Assembly: GCA_050954505.1 (NCBI GenBank)
Contig: JBPBPY010000276.1
Coordinates: 1-17,360, forward strand
Reading direction: 5' to 3'
Source: JAQGMO01 sp050954505
Lineage (GTDB): Bacteria > Pseudomonadota > Gammaproteobacteria > Burkholderiales > Burkholderiaceae_D
DNA length: 17,360 nucleotides
The stretch's first letter is position 1, and every line of letters begins with the position of its first letter. Below are positions 1-7,174 of the stretch, piece by piece. The translations under genes and the position numbers were made by a program. The notes beneath the pieces were generated by a model. The model searched no databases and was not told the origin of the DNA. It saw only the letters and a list, made by a program, of their open reading frames with translations.

Positions 1-1562
1 AAGCCGTGGTGTATGCGACCCAGATCGCGCTCGACTACCGCATGGAATTCAACAAGGATATCGTTGTCGACATCATCTGTTTCCGCAAGCTGGGCCACAA
101 CGAGCAGGACACGCCGGCGCTGACGCAGCCGCTGATGTACAAGAAGATCGGCCAGCATCCCGGCACGCGCAAGCTGTATGCCGACAAGCTGCAGGCACAG
201 GGTGCCGTGGCCGAAGGCGGCGGCGATGAAATGGTCAAGCAATACCGCGATGCGATGGACGCCGGCCGTCACACCATCGACCCGGTGATCTCGAATTTCA
301 AGGGCAAGTTTGCCGTCGACTGGTCGCCATTCCTGAACAAGAAGTGGACCGATGCCGCCGACACCGCCGTGCCGCTGGCTGAACTCAAGCGCCTGGCCAC
401 CCGCATCACCACCGTGCCGGACGACTTCAAGGTCCACTCGCTGGTCGAGAAGGTCTTGAACGACCGCGCTGCCATGGGCCGTGGTGAGATGAACCTCGAC
501 TGGGGCATGGGCGAACACCTGGCCTACGCATCGCTGGTCTCGAGCGGTTTTGCCGTGCGCCTGACCGGCCAGGATGCCGGCCGTGGCACCTTCACGCACC
601 GCCACGCCGTGCTGCATGACCAGAAGCGCGAGCGCTGGGACGCAGGCACCTACATTCCGCTGCAAAACGTCTCGGACCAGCAGGCGCCGTACACTGTCAT
701 CGATTCGGTGCTGTCGGAAGAAGCGGTGCTGGCGTTCGAATATGGCTATTCGACCACCGAGCCCAATACGCTGACCATCTGGGAAGCGCAGTTCGGCGAC
801 TTCGTCAATGGCGCCCAGGTCGTCATTGATCAATTCATCAGCTCCGGCGAAGTCAAGTGGGGCCGCGCTTCCGGCCTGGTGATGATGCTGCCGCACGGCT
901 ATGAAGGCCAGGGTCCGGAACACTCGTCGGCACGGCCGGAGCGTTTCCTGCAGCTGTGCGCTGACAACAACATGCAAGTTGTACAGCCGACCACCGCTGC
1001 GCAGATCTTCCATCTGCTGCGCCGCCAGATGATCCGCTCGTTCCGCAAGCCGCTGGTGATCATGACGCCGAAGTCGCTGCTGCGCAACAAGGATGCAGGC
1101 AGCCCGCTGGCTGAACTGGCCGCCGGTTCGTTCAAGACCGTCATCGGTGAAGTCGATGAAACCATCGATGCACGGAAGGTCAAGCGCGTCATTGCCTGCT
1201 CCGGCAAGGTGTATTACGACCTGGCCAATGCACGGCGCGAACGCAACCAGCTCGACACCGCCATCATCCGCGTCGAACAGCTGTATCCGTTCCCGCACAA
1301 GGCCTTCGCCGCAGAATTGAAGAAATTCCCCAACTACACCGAACTGGTTTGGGCGCAGGACGAGCCGCAAAACCAGGGCGCATGGTTCCAGATCCAGCAC
1401 AACATTTTCGAAAACCTCGAAGATGGCCAGAAGCTGGCTTATGCAGGCCGGCCAGCGAGCGCGTCGCCGGCAGTGGGATATTACGACAAGCACTATGCGC
1501 AGCAGAAGACGCTGATCGAAACGGCGTTTTCCAAGCTCAAGGGTTTCGTGATGACCCGGTAA
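1..1562 (+). CDS. sucA: 2-oxoglutarate dehydrogenase E1 component, C-terminal part (5' end outside window)
   Basis: E1 (EC 1.2.4.2) is the thiamine-diphosphate-dependent decarboxylase of the cytosolic 2-oxoglutarate dehydrogenase complex; it passes a succinyl group to the lipoyl arm of SucB in the TCA cycle. The reading frame is open from the left edge (first full codon at 3), so the GTG at 6 is not a real start. About 519 residues are visible, roughly the last 55% of a usual 930-950-residue protein. The segment LGHNEQDTPALTQPLMYKKI belongs to the E1 thiamine-binding fold. The pyrimidine-binding transketolase-like domain follows, with GQDAGRGTFTHRHAVLHD and SVLSEEAVLAFEYGYSTTEP, then the C-terminal domain with SGKVYYDL, EQLYPFPHKA and YAGRPASASPAVGY. 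These match remembered E. coli SucA closely. The gene is followed by sucB and lpdA on the same strand. Stop TAA is at 1560-1562. I see no frameshift in the visible part. Confidence 0.97.
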   Translation, partial: AVVYATQIALDYRMEFNKDIVVDIICFRKLGHNEQDTPALTQPLMYKKIGQHPGTRKLYADKLQAQGAVAEGGGDEMVKQYRDAMDAGRHTIDPVISNFKGKFAVDWSPFLNKKWTDAADTAVPLAELKRLATRITTVPDDFKVHSLVEKVLNDRAAMGRGEMNLDWGMGEHLAYASLVSSGFAVRLTGQDAGRGTFTHRHAVLHDQKRERWDAGTYIPLQNVSDQQAPYTVIDSVLSEEAVLAFEYGYSTTEPNTLTIWEAQFGDFVNGAQVVIDQFISSGEVKWGRASGLVMMLPHGYEGQGPEHSSARPERFLQLCADNNMQVVQPTTAAQIFHLLRRQMIRSFRKPLVIMTPKSLLRNKDAGSPLAELAAGSFKTVIGEVDETIDARKVKRVIACSGKVYYDLANARRERNQLDTAIIRVEQLYPFPHKAFAAELKKFPNYTELVWAQDEPQNQGAWFQIQHNIFENLEDGQKLAYAGRPASASPAVGYYDKHYAQQKTLIETAFSKLKGFVMTR

Positions 1563-1819
1563 GCCTGGCTGGGGCTGATGTTGCACAGCGGTTCGCCGCT
1601 GGCGCAACACAAGGGTTGTCCAGCAGGTGAATTGTTCCGGTGGCTCGATGCGCCGGCATCATTCCAGGTCTTCAAGGTTTTCCTTGTCTTTTCCGGATAC
1701 CCCCCAGCCACTTCCTGCGCTTGCCGCCCAGGACGCATGACCGATTGCAGAATCAACAGACGATTTCAGTTTTCAGGCGGCGCAAAGCGATGCCGCCTCA
1801 TCAAAATACGGAGAATTAC
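1563..1819 (+). other. sucA-sucB intergenic region (257 bases)
   Basis: No credible gene is seen; the frame open through 1578-1832 has no family resemblance. The region holds the hairpin at 1579-1609. A second inverted repeat, AGGCGGC (1775-1781) / GCCGCCT (1792-1798) with a 10-base loop, lies 21 bases before the sucB start. The gap is long for co-transcribed subunits of one complex, so a promoter or a processing site for sucB may lie here. I could not identify convincing -35/-10 boxes. Confidence 0.5.
1579..1609 (+). other. Strong intercistronic hairpin after sucA
   Basis: Arms TGTTGC/GCAACA (1579-1584, 1604-1609) enclose CAGCGG/CCGCTG (1586-1591, 1596-1601) with a TTCG tetraloop. This gives 12 base pairs interrupted only by a small internal loop. 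It starts 16 bases after the sucA stop. No T-run follows, so it is not a canonical intrinsic terminator. It could protect the sucA 3' end, mark a processing site or act with Rho; that role is inference. Confidence 0.55.
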
Positions 1820-3079
1820 ATGGCAATTTTAGAAGTGAAGGTTCCGCAGCTGTCGGAATCAGTGGCAGAAGCAACACTGTTGGCATGGCATAAGAAAGTC
1901 GGCGATGCGGTTGCTCGCGACGAAAACATGATCGATATCGAGACCGACAAGGTCGTGCTGGAATTGCCGGCACCGTCGGCTGGCGTGATCGTTGAAATCC
2001 TGAAGACCGAAGGCAGCATGGTTGTCGCGGGCGAAGTCATCGCCAAGATCGATACCGAAGCCACCGCTGGCGCCACCGCGCCTGCAGCCGCTGCGCCTGT
2101 TGCCACGCTGGGCGCGCCTGCAGCCCAGCCGGCTTCGGCACCGGCCCAGGTGTCGACTGCTGCCGCTGGCATCGCCATGCCGGCAGCGGCAAAGATGCTT
2201 GCTGAAAACAACCTCTCGGCGGGCGACATCGCCGGCAGCGGCCGCGATGGCCGTGTCACCAAGGGTGACGTGATCAACAAGATCGAAACCAAGCCAGCCG
2301 CACCGGCGCCGGCACCTGCTGCTCCAGCCAAGCCGGCACTGCAGCAAGTTGCTGCCGCCGCACCGGCCAGCCTGGGCGAGCGTCCGGAGCAGCGTGTGCC
2401 GATGAGCCGCCTGCGTGCGCGTATTGCCGAGCGCCTGGTGCAATCGCAATCGACCAACGCCATCCTGACCACCTTCAATGAAATCAACATGAAGCCGGTG
2501 ATGGACTTGCGCGCCAAGTACAAGGACAAGTTCGAAAAGGAACACGGCGTCAAGCTCGGTTTCATGTCGTTCTTCGTCAAGGCCGTGGTTGCGGCACTGA
2601 AGAAGTACCCGATCGTCAATGCATCGGTCGATGGCAATGACATCGTCTACCATGGCTACTTCGACATCGGCATCGCCGTTGGTTCGCCACGTGGCCTGGT
2701 GGTGCCGATCCTGCGCAACGCCGACCAGATGACGATTGCCGAAATCGAAAAGAAGATCGGTGAATTCGGCAAGAAGGCCCAGGACGGCAAGCTCACGCTC
2801 GACGACCTCACCGGTGGTACCTTCTCGATCTCCAACGGCGGCACCTTCGGTTCGATGCTGTCGACGCCGATCATCAACCCGCCGCAATCGGCCATCCTGG
2901 GTGTGCATGCAACCAAGGAACGCGCTGTGGTGGAAAACGGTGAAATCGTCATTCGTCCAATGAACTATTTCGCCATGTCCTACGATCACCGCATCATCGA
3001 CGGCCGCGAAGCGGTGCTGGCCCTGGTGGCGATGAAGGAAGCGCTGGAAGATCCTGCGCGCCTGCTGCTGGACCTGTAA
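1820..3079 (+). CDS. sucB: 2-oxoglutarate dehydrogenase E2: dihydrolipoyllysine succinyltransferase
   Basis: SucB/OdhB (EC 2.3.1.61) forms the core of the 2-oxoglutarate dehydrogenase complex and transfers succinyl from its lipoyl arm to CoA. The 419-residue protein has a lipoyl domain at about 2-77 with the lipoylated lysine predicted at K44 in ETDKVVLE. An Ala/Pro linker follows, then the E1/E3-binding domain at about 119-156 (AAAKMLAENNLSAGDIAGSG). A second Ala/Pro linker leads to the acyltransferase domain at about 190-419. The catalytic motif is DHRIIDG, with H390 and D394. Length is close to the usual 400-420. I chose ATG 1820 because GGAGA lies 6 bases upstream and the protein then starts exactly at the lipoyl domain. 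The frame continues upstream to 1640, but that extra 60 residues looks non-coding. A hairpin precedes the start and a terminator follows the stop. Confidence 0.97.
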   Translation: MAILEVKVPQLSESVAEATLLAWHKKVGDAVARDENMIDIETDKVVLELPAPSAGVIVEILKTEGSMVVAGEVIAKIDTEATAGATAPAAAAPVATLGAPAAQPASAPAQVSTAAAGIAMPAAAKMLAENNLSAGDIAGSGRDGRVTKGDVINKIETKPAAPAPAPAAPAKPALQQVAAAAPASLGERPEQRVPMSRLRARIAERLVQSQSTNAILTTFNEINMKPVMDLRAKYKDKFEKEHGVKLGFMSFFVKAVVAALKKYPIVNASVDGNDIVYHGYFDIGIAVGSPRGLVVPILRNADQMTIAEIEKKIGEFGKKAQDGKLTLDDLTGGTFSISNGGTFGSMLSTPIINPPQSAILGVHATKERAVVENGEIVIRPMNYFAMSYDHRIIDGREAVLALVAMKEALEDPARLLLDL

Positions 3080-3158
3080 TCCGGCACCGGTAATCCGTCA
3101 CCTGCAATGCGGGTCCGGCATGCGGCACAGGCTGTCGCGCAGGACCTGCCTGAATTAC

Positions 3159-3199
3159 AAAGGACATGGCGTGGCTGCTGCCCAGCCGTGTCCTTTTTT
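3159..3199 (+). terminator. Intrinsic terminator between sucB and lpdA
   Basis: Left arm AAAGGACATGGC (3159-3170) pairs with GCCGTGTCCTTT (3185-3196), 12 pairs including one G-T wobble. The loop can pair further (TGG/CCA). Six T residues run from 3194 to 3199. It ends about 20 bases before the lpdA ATG, so lpdA transcription either reads through this site or starts upstream of it. Confidence 0.8.
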
Positions 3200-3219
3200 G
3201 TTGATAACGAAAGAATACA

Positions 3220-4647
3220 ATGGCAAAAAATTTTGATGTGGTAGTCGTTGGTGCCGGCCCTGGTGGCTATATCGCTGCAATCCGCGCGGCGCAACTGGGT
3301 TTCACCGTGGCCTGCGTCGACGAATGGAAAAATGAAAAGGGCGGTCCTGCGCCCGGCGGCACCTGCACCAATGTCGGCTGCATTCCATCGAAGGCCTTGC
3401 TGCAATCGTCGGAGCATTTCGAGCATGCCGGTCACGCATTTGCCGACCACGGCATCGACGTTTCCGGCCTGGCCCTGAACCTGCCGAAAATGCTGGGCCG
3501 CAAGGACAACGTCGTCAAGCAAAACAATGACGGCATCCTGTACCTGTTCAAGAAAAACAAGATCGCGTTTTTCCATGGCCGTGCCGCCTTCGCCAAGGCC
3601 GACGCCAATGGTTATGAACTCAACGTCACTGGCGCTGCTGCCGAAACGCTGGTTGCCAAGCATGTGGTGCTGGCCACCGGTTCGAATGCCCGTGCGCTGC
3701 CAGGCACGCCTTTCGATGAAAAGCTGGTCCTGTCGAACACCGGCGCGCTGGCCATGACCGATGTGCCGGCCAAGCTGGGCGTGATCGGCGCCGGCGTGAT
3801 CGGCCTGGAAATGGGTAGCGTCTGGCGTCGCCTTGGTGCCGACGTCACCGTCCTGGAAGCCTTGCCAACGCTGCTTGCTGCAGTCGATGAACAGATTGCC
3901 AAGGAAGCCGGCAAGCTGTTGACCAAGCAAGGCCTGAAGATCAATTTGGGCGTGAAGATTGGCGCCATCACCGTCGGCGCCAGCAATGTCACGGTCGAAT
4001 ATGCCGACAACACCGGGGCTGCGCAAACCGCCGTCTACGACAAGCTGATCGTCTCCATCGGCCGCACGCCGAACACCATTGGCCTGAATGCCGAAGCGGT
4101 CGGCCTGGCACTCGATGAGCGCGGCTTCATCAATGTCGATGCCGATTGCAAGACCAACCTGCCGAATGTCTGGGCAGTGGGCGACGTCGTGCGCGGACCG
4201 ATGCTGGCGCACAAGGCTGAAGAAGAAGGCGTTGCCGTTGCCGAGCGTATCGCCGGCCAGCATGGCCACGTCAATTTCAACACGATTCCGTGGGTGATCT
4301 ACACCTCGCCGGAAATCGCCTGGGTTGGCAAAACCGAGCAACAGCTCAAGGCCGAAGGCGTGGCCTACAAGGCTGGCACCTTCCCGTTCCTGGCCAACGG
4401 CCGCGCACGCGCCCTGGGGGATACGTCGGGCATGGTGAAATTCCTGGCCGACGCCAAGAGCGATGAAATCCTTGGCGTGCATATCGTCGGACCAATGGCC
4501 TCGGAATTGATTTCCGAAGCCGTGGTCGCAATGGAGTTCCGCGCATCGGCCGAAGATATTGCACGGATCTGCCATGCCCATCCTTCGCTCTCGGAAGCCA
4601 CCAAGGAAGCCGCGCTTGCCGTCGACAAGCGCACCTTGAATTTCTGA
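3220..4647 (+). CDS. lpdA: Dihydrolipoyl dehydrogenase (E3)
   Basis: E3 (EC 1.8.1.4) is a homodimeric FAD enzyme that reoxidises the dihydrolipoyl arm of E2 with NAD+. The 475-residue length is normal. The N-terminal FAD-binding motif GAGPGG is at 11-16. The redox-active disulfide is C49/C54 in GGTCTNVGCIPSK. A central NAD-binding GxGxxG occurs in GVIGAGVIGLEMGS. The second FAD motif is NVWAVGDVVRGPMLAHKAEEEG. The C-terminal dimerisation domain carries the catalytic pair H454/E459 in HAHPSLSE. No lipoyl domain is fused to the N terminus. Placement directly after sucB suggests it serves the 2-oxoglutarate complex; whether it is shared with pyruvate dehydrogenase cannot be told here. The Shine-Dalgarno sequence is weak (GAAAG). 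A terminator lies just upstream and another follows the stop codon. Confidence 0.97.
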   Translation: MAKNFDVVVVGAGPGGYIAAIRAAQLGFTVACVDEWKNEKGGPAPGGTCTNVGCIPSKALLQSSEHFEHAGHAFADHGIDVSGLALNLPKMLGRKDNVVKQNNDGILYLFKKNKIAFFHGRAAFAKADANGYELNVTGAAAETLVAKHVVLATGSNARALPGTPFDEKLVLSNTGALAMTDVPAKLGVIGAGVIGLEMGSVWRRLGADVTVLEALPTLLAAVDEQIAKEAGKLLTKQGLKINLGVKIGAITVGASNVTVEYADNTGAAQTAVYDKLIVSIGRTPNTIGLNAEAVGLALDERGFINVDADCKTNLPNVWAVGDVVRGPMLAHKAEEEGVAVAERIAGQHGHVNFNTIPWVIYTSPEIAWVGKTEQQLKAEGVAYKAGTFPFLANGRARALGDTSGMVKFLADAKSDEILGVHIVGPMASELISEAVVAMEFRASAEDIARICHAHPSLSEATKEAALAVDKRTLNF

Positions 4648-4672
4648 CTGGACTGAAGAGTGCGCAACAGGG

Positions 4673-4701
4673 GTGGCGAGTCTTGACTCGCCACTTTTTT
4701 T
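4673..4701 (+). terminator. Intrinsic terminator after lpdA
   Basis: Arms GTGGCGAGT (4673-4681) and ACTCGCCAC (4686-4694) form a perfect 9-bp stem with a CTTG tetraloop. Seven T residues follow (4695-4701). It starts 25 bases after the lpdA stop, so it closes the suc/lpd transcription unit and implies that zapE has its own promoter. Confidence 0.92.
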
Positions 4702-4781
4702 GCGGCGTACCGTCAGAAATATTGATTGAATTTCTGTGCGCATGCTACCTGCGCCCAGGCTGATGAAAGCTGTGCCCTACG
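4702..4781 (+). promoter_or_regulatory. Probable zapE promoter region
   Basis: Because a strong terminator ends at 4701, a zapE promoter should lie in these 80 bases. The most AT-rich part contains TTGATT (4722-4727) as a possible -35 box, but no good -10 follows at normal spacing. An inverted repeat AGAAAT/ATTTCT (4715-4720, 4730-4735) overlaps it and could be an operator. The call rests on position more than on motif quality. Confidence 0.3.
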
Positions 4782-5879
4782 ATGAATGTCCAGGAGTTTT
4801 ACCAGCATGCGCTGTCGGAGCGCGGGTTTACCGCCGACCAGGCGCAGCGCGCAGCGGTCGACCGGCTGCAGCGGGCGTATGACGAGTGGGTGGCTTACAA
4901 GGCACAGCGCGCCAACGCATTTTCGCGCCTGTTGCGGCGGGCTGTGGTGCCGCGCGGCGTCTACATGTGGGGCGGGGTAGGGCGCGGCAAATCGTTTTTG
5001 ATGGACAGCTTCTATCTGGTTGTGCCACTCAATCGCAAGATGCGCATTCACTTCCATGAATTCATGCGTGGCGTGCATCGCGAGCTCGACGATCTCAAGG
5101 GCGTGGCTGACCCGCTCGACGAAGTCGCCCGCCGCATTGCCAAGAAATACCGGCTGATCTGTTTCGACGAGTTCCATGTTTCCGACATCGCCGATGCCAT
5201 GATCCTGTATAACCTGCTGGGGGCCTTGTTTGCCAATGGCGTCTCCTTCGTGATGACTTCGAACTACGACCCTGACCTGTTGTATCCGGATGGCTTGCAC
5301 CGCGACCGCATGTTGCCGACAATCGCACTGCTCAAGGAAAAGCTCGATGTCATGAATGTCGATGCCGGCACCGACTACCGCAAGCGCGCGCTTGACCAGG
5401 TCGATGCCTATCTCACGCCACTAAATGCACAGACCGACAGCAAGTTGCGCGCGGCCTATGCGGCGGTGGCCGAAAGCGCCGATGAAAACCCGGTGATCCG
5501 CATCGAGGCGCGCGAGATCCGTTGCCTGCGCCGCGCCGGCGGCGTCATCTGGTTCGATTTCGCCACCTTGTGCGGCGGACCGCGCTCGCAAAATGACTAC
5601 CTCGAGATCGCCAGCCAGTTTCATACGGTGATTCTCTCGGGCATACCACGCATGTCCGCCGCCATGTCCTCGGAAGCGCGCCGCTTCACCTGGCTCATCG
5701 ACGTGCTGTACGACCACAAGGTTAAACTGTTGATGTCTGCCGAAGATGCGCCCGAGGCGCTGTATACCCAAGGCACGCTGGCCAATGAATTCCACCGCAC
5801 CGTCTCGCGCATCATCGAGATGCAGTCGCAGGACTACATGGAATCGGAACGGCGTGCAGTGACTGGAGCCTTATCATGA
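4782..5879 (+). CDS. zapE: ZapE / AFG1-family cell-division ATPase
   Basis: This is an AFG1-like P-loop ATPase. E. coli ZapE is cytosolic, associates with FtsZ and modulates the division ring under low oxygen or heat; that role is carried over by family. The protein has 365 residues, usual for the family. Walker A is GGVGRGKS at 64-71, Walker B is LICFDE at 125-130 followed by the family-typical FHVSDIADAM, and a sensor-like TSNYDPDLLYPDGLHRDRMLP follows. The C-terminal part contains WFDFATLCGGPRSQNDYLEI, also typical. ATG 4782 has only a weak upstream ribosome site, but it gives the expected N terminus. The stop TGA (5877-5879) overlaps the ATG of the next gene, so the two are probably translationally coupled. 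The position after lpdA agrees with remembered Burkholderiales order. Confidence 0.93.
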   Translation: MNVQEFYQHALSERGFTADQAQRAAVDRLQRAYDEWVAYKAQRANAFSRLLRRAVVPRGVYMWGGVGRGKSFLMDSFYLVVPLNRKMRIHFHEFMRGVHRELDDLKGVADPLDEVARRIAKKYRLICFDEFHVSDIADAMILYNLLGALFANGVSFVMTSNYDPDLLYPDGLHRDRMLPTIALLKEKLDVMNVDAGTDYRKRALDQVDAYLTPLNAQTDSKLRAAYAAVAESADENPVIRIEAREIRCLRRAGGVIWFDFATLCGGPRSQNDYLEIASQFHTVILSGIPRMSAAMSSEARRFTWLIDVLYDHKVKLLMSAEDAPEALYTQGTLANEFHRTVSRIIEMQSQDYMESERRAVTGALS

Positions 5880-6904
5880 TCGAGAAACACCCGGGCAGGT
5901 TCCGGTTTGCGCCCATGGCCGCTGGCGCCATGCTGGTGATGCTGGCCGTGTCCATGCCTGCCACCGTGCTCGCGCGCGACGCCTCCGGCGCCGGCGCCGC
6001 AGCTGAACTGCCCACCACCAATCCGGCGGCGCCTGCCATGCCGCCAACGATTGGCGCGACGGCCAAGCCGGCTGCTGCAGCAGCGGAGACATCGCCGGCG
6101 ACGGCAGCGGTGGTCCATGCAAAGGAAGGTAGTGCTGCAATGGCCGTTGCCCTGCCAGAGAGCATAACCGCGCTTGTGGCGCGCTATCCAGCCGGATCCA
6201 TTGACAGCAATGGTTCCGCCGATGCGGCGCTGGCGCAGGTGAATGCCGAGCGGCTGCAGGCGCAGGGGCGGTATGCGGCCGCCGAACAGGTTTGCTACGG
6301 CAAGTTTTTTGCCACCCGCTGCCTCGACGTTGCCAAGGAACAGCGGCGTGAGAGCCTGGTGCTGTTGCGAAACATCGAGGTCCAGGCGAATGCCACCAAA
6401 CGGCGCCTGCGTGCCGACGAACGCGACGCTGCGCTGGAAAAGCAGCGCCAGGCAGAAGTTGCCGACGCGCCGCGCCGTGCCAGCGAAGAGCAGGCCAATC
6501 GGGCAGCAGCAGTGACCAAGGCCCAGGCGCGCGCCAAGCGCCTGGCCAGCGACACGGCCGACGCCCAAAAGCGTGCCGAACGCGATGAAGCAGCGCTGGC
6601 CCGGCGTGCTGCCAAAACCACGTCAAGCGGCGCCTCTGCCGGCAGCACTGCGGTAGTCACCGACCTGCGTGCCCAGTCACATCTGGAGCGGCAGGAAAAA
6701 GCCAACGCAGCCGAAGCAGCCAATGCGGGCAAGCGCGCTGACAATGTCAAGGCGTTCGAGGAAAAGCAGACCGCTGCGCTGGCGCGGCAAAAAGAGGTGG
6801 CGGAAAAGAAGGCCTTGAAGGAAAAGCAGCGCCAGGAGAAAGAAGCCAAGGCCAAGGCAGAGGCCAGCGACAAAGCTGCTGCCAGCGCCAAGCCAGGCGC
6901 GTGA
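5876..6904 (+). CDS. Uncharacterised exported Ala/Lys/Glu-rich coiled-coil protein with a CX8C motif
   Basis: I do not recognise a named family with certainty; similar betaproteobacterial hypothetical proteins exist in memory. The 342-residue product has a plausible signal peptide: a basic start, a hydrophobic stretch at about 12-31, and possible cleavage after VLA at 33. An Ala/Pro/Thr-rich low-complexity linker runs to about 90. A short ordered segment at about 115-165 contains the only two mature-region cysteines, C140 and C149, in EQVCYGKFFATRCLDVAKEQ, which could form a disulfide in the periplasm. Residues 165-340 are highly charged (Ala, Lys, Glu, Arg, Gln) and look like a long coiled coil, interrupted by a Ser/Gly stretch near 250. 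There are no further membrane segments. The start overlaps the zapE stop (ATGA), so it is made from the same mRNA. A periplasmic structural or scaffold role is inference only. Confidence 0.75.
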   Translation: MIEKHPGRFRFAPMAAGAMLVMLAVSMPATVLARDASGAGAAAELPTTNPAAPAMPPTIGATAKPAAAAAETSPATAAVVHAKEGSAAMAVALPESITALVARYPAGSIDSNGSADAALAQVNAERLQAQGRYAAAEQVCYGKFFATRCLDVAKEQRRESLVLLRNIEVQANATKRRLRADERDAALEKQRQAEVADAPRRASEEQANRAAAVTKAQARAKRLASDTADAQKRAERDEAALARRAAKTTSSGASAGSTAVVTDLRAQSHLERQEKANAAEAANAGKRADNVKAFEEKQTAALARQKEVAEKKALKEKQRQEKEAKAKAEASDKAAASAKPGA

Positions 6905-6986
6905 CTGTGTTGCGGCTGCGCCCGCGGAGTGCGCAGCTGACGGTGTCACTTTGTCGCTTGTTTCCGGTGCTGGATCCTGCTGCTTG

Positions 6987-7010
6987 ATCCGATGCGACAT
7001 TGCATCGGAT
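6987..7010. repeat. Perfect 9-bp inverted repeat
   Basis: ATCCGATGC (6987-6995) and GCATCGGAT (7002-7010) are perfectly complementary around the 6-base loop GACATT. It sits midway between the convergent genes. It may be a bidirectional transcription stop, but it lacks a T-run. Confidence 0.6.
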
Positions 7011-7039
7011 GAATGCATCGCCCGATCCTGTCGCACCCA

Positions 7040-7072
7040 CTGGTCACAGGATCTCACCTGGTCACAGGATCT
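7040..7072 (+). repeat. 15-base direct repeat, two copies
   Basis: CTGGTCACAGGATCT occurs at 7040-7054 and again at 7058-7072, separated by CAC. The ACAGGATC part of the first copy also pairs with GATCCTGT at 7024-7031. It looks like a small tandem duplication of an 18-base unit. Confidence 0.8.
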
Positions 7073-7073
7073 T

Positions 7074-7103
7074 GCAATGCAATGCAATGCAATGCAATGC
7101 CAT
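7074..7103 (+). repeat. GCAAT pentanucleotide microsatellite
   Basis: Five perfect tandem GCAAT units occupy 7074-7098, followed by one imperfect unit GCCAT (7099-7103). The tract lies outside genes, about 70 bases past the 3' end of the phosphatase gene, so copy-number change would not shift a reading frame. Confidence 0.9.
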
Positions 7104-7174
7104 GCTGCGGCGCCGTCATGTTGTACCAGGTCAGCGCGGCAACACGCTGCGTGCCCGCACCGCAATATCGGCCT

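Larger units (their letters stand above)
6905..7174. other. Convergent intergenic spacer rich in inverted and direct repeats
   Basis: This gap separates two genes that end toward each other. It holds inverted repeats GCTGCGC/GCGCAGC (6915-6921, 6931-6937), ATCCGATGC/GCATCGGAT (6987-6995, 7002-7010) and GATCCTGT/ACAGGATC (7024-7031, 7046-7053). It also holds a 15-base direct duplication and a GCAAT microsatellite. No hairpin is followed by a T-run on either strand, so termination here is probably factor-dependent or uses the hairpins bidirectionally. No credible gene is seen. Confidence 0.6.

Noticed and set aside
1640..1819. N-terminal extension of sucB to a start at 1640
   Set aside because: The extra 60 residues have no lipoyl-domain character, while ATG 1820 has a good ribosome site and gives the family-typical N terminus.
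3216..3221. TACAAT as a -10 box for lpdA
   Set aside because: It overlaps the lpdA start codon, so transcription would begin inside the gene, and no -35 box lies at the right distance.
2986..4743. Long minus-strand open frame (585 codons) opposite lpdA, and similar ones at 1859-2989, 9997-11181, 11373-12791 and 15814-17142
   Set aside because: Each lies opposite a gene with clear family motifs. The translations lack recognisable domains and arise from the high GC and codon bias of the real gene.
7040..7072. CRISPR-like repeat-spacer structure
   Set aside because: Only two copies with a 3-base gap; repeat and spacer lengths do not fit an array and no cas gene is present.
6905..7174. Insertion sequence or transposon remnant
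   Set aside because: Repeats are short, there are no terminal inverted repeats flanked by target duplications, and no transposase fragment is visible.
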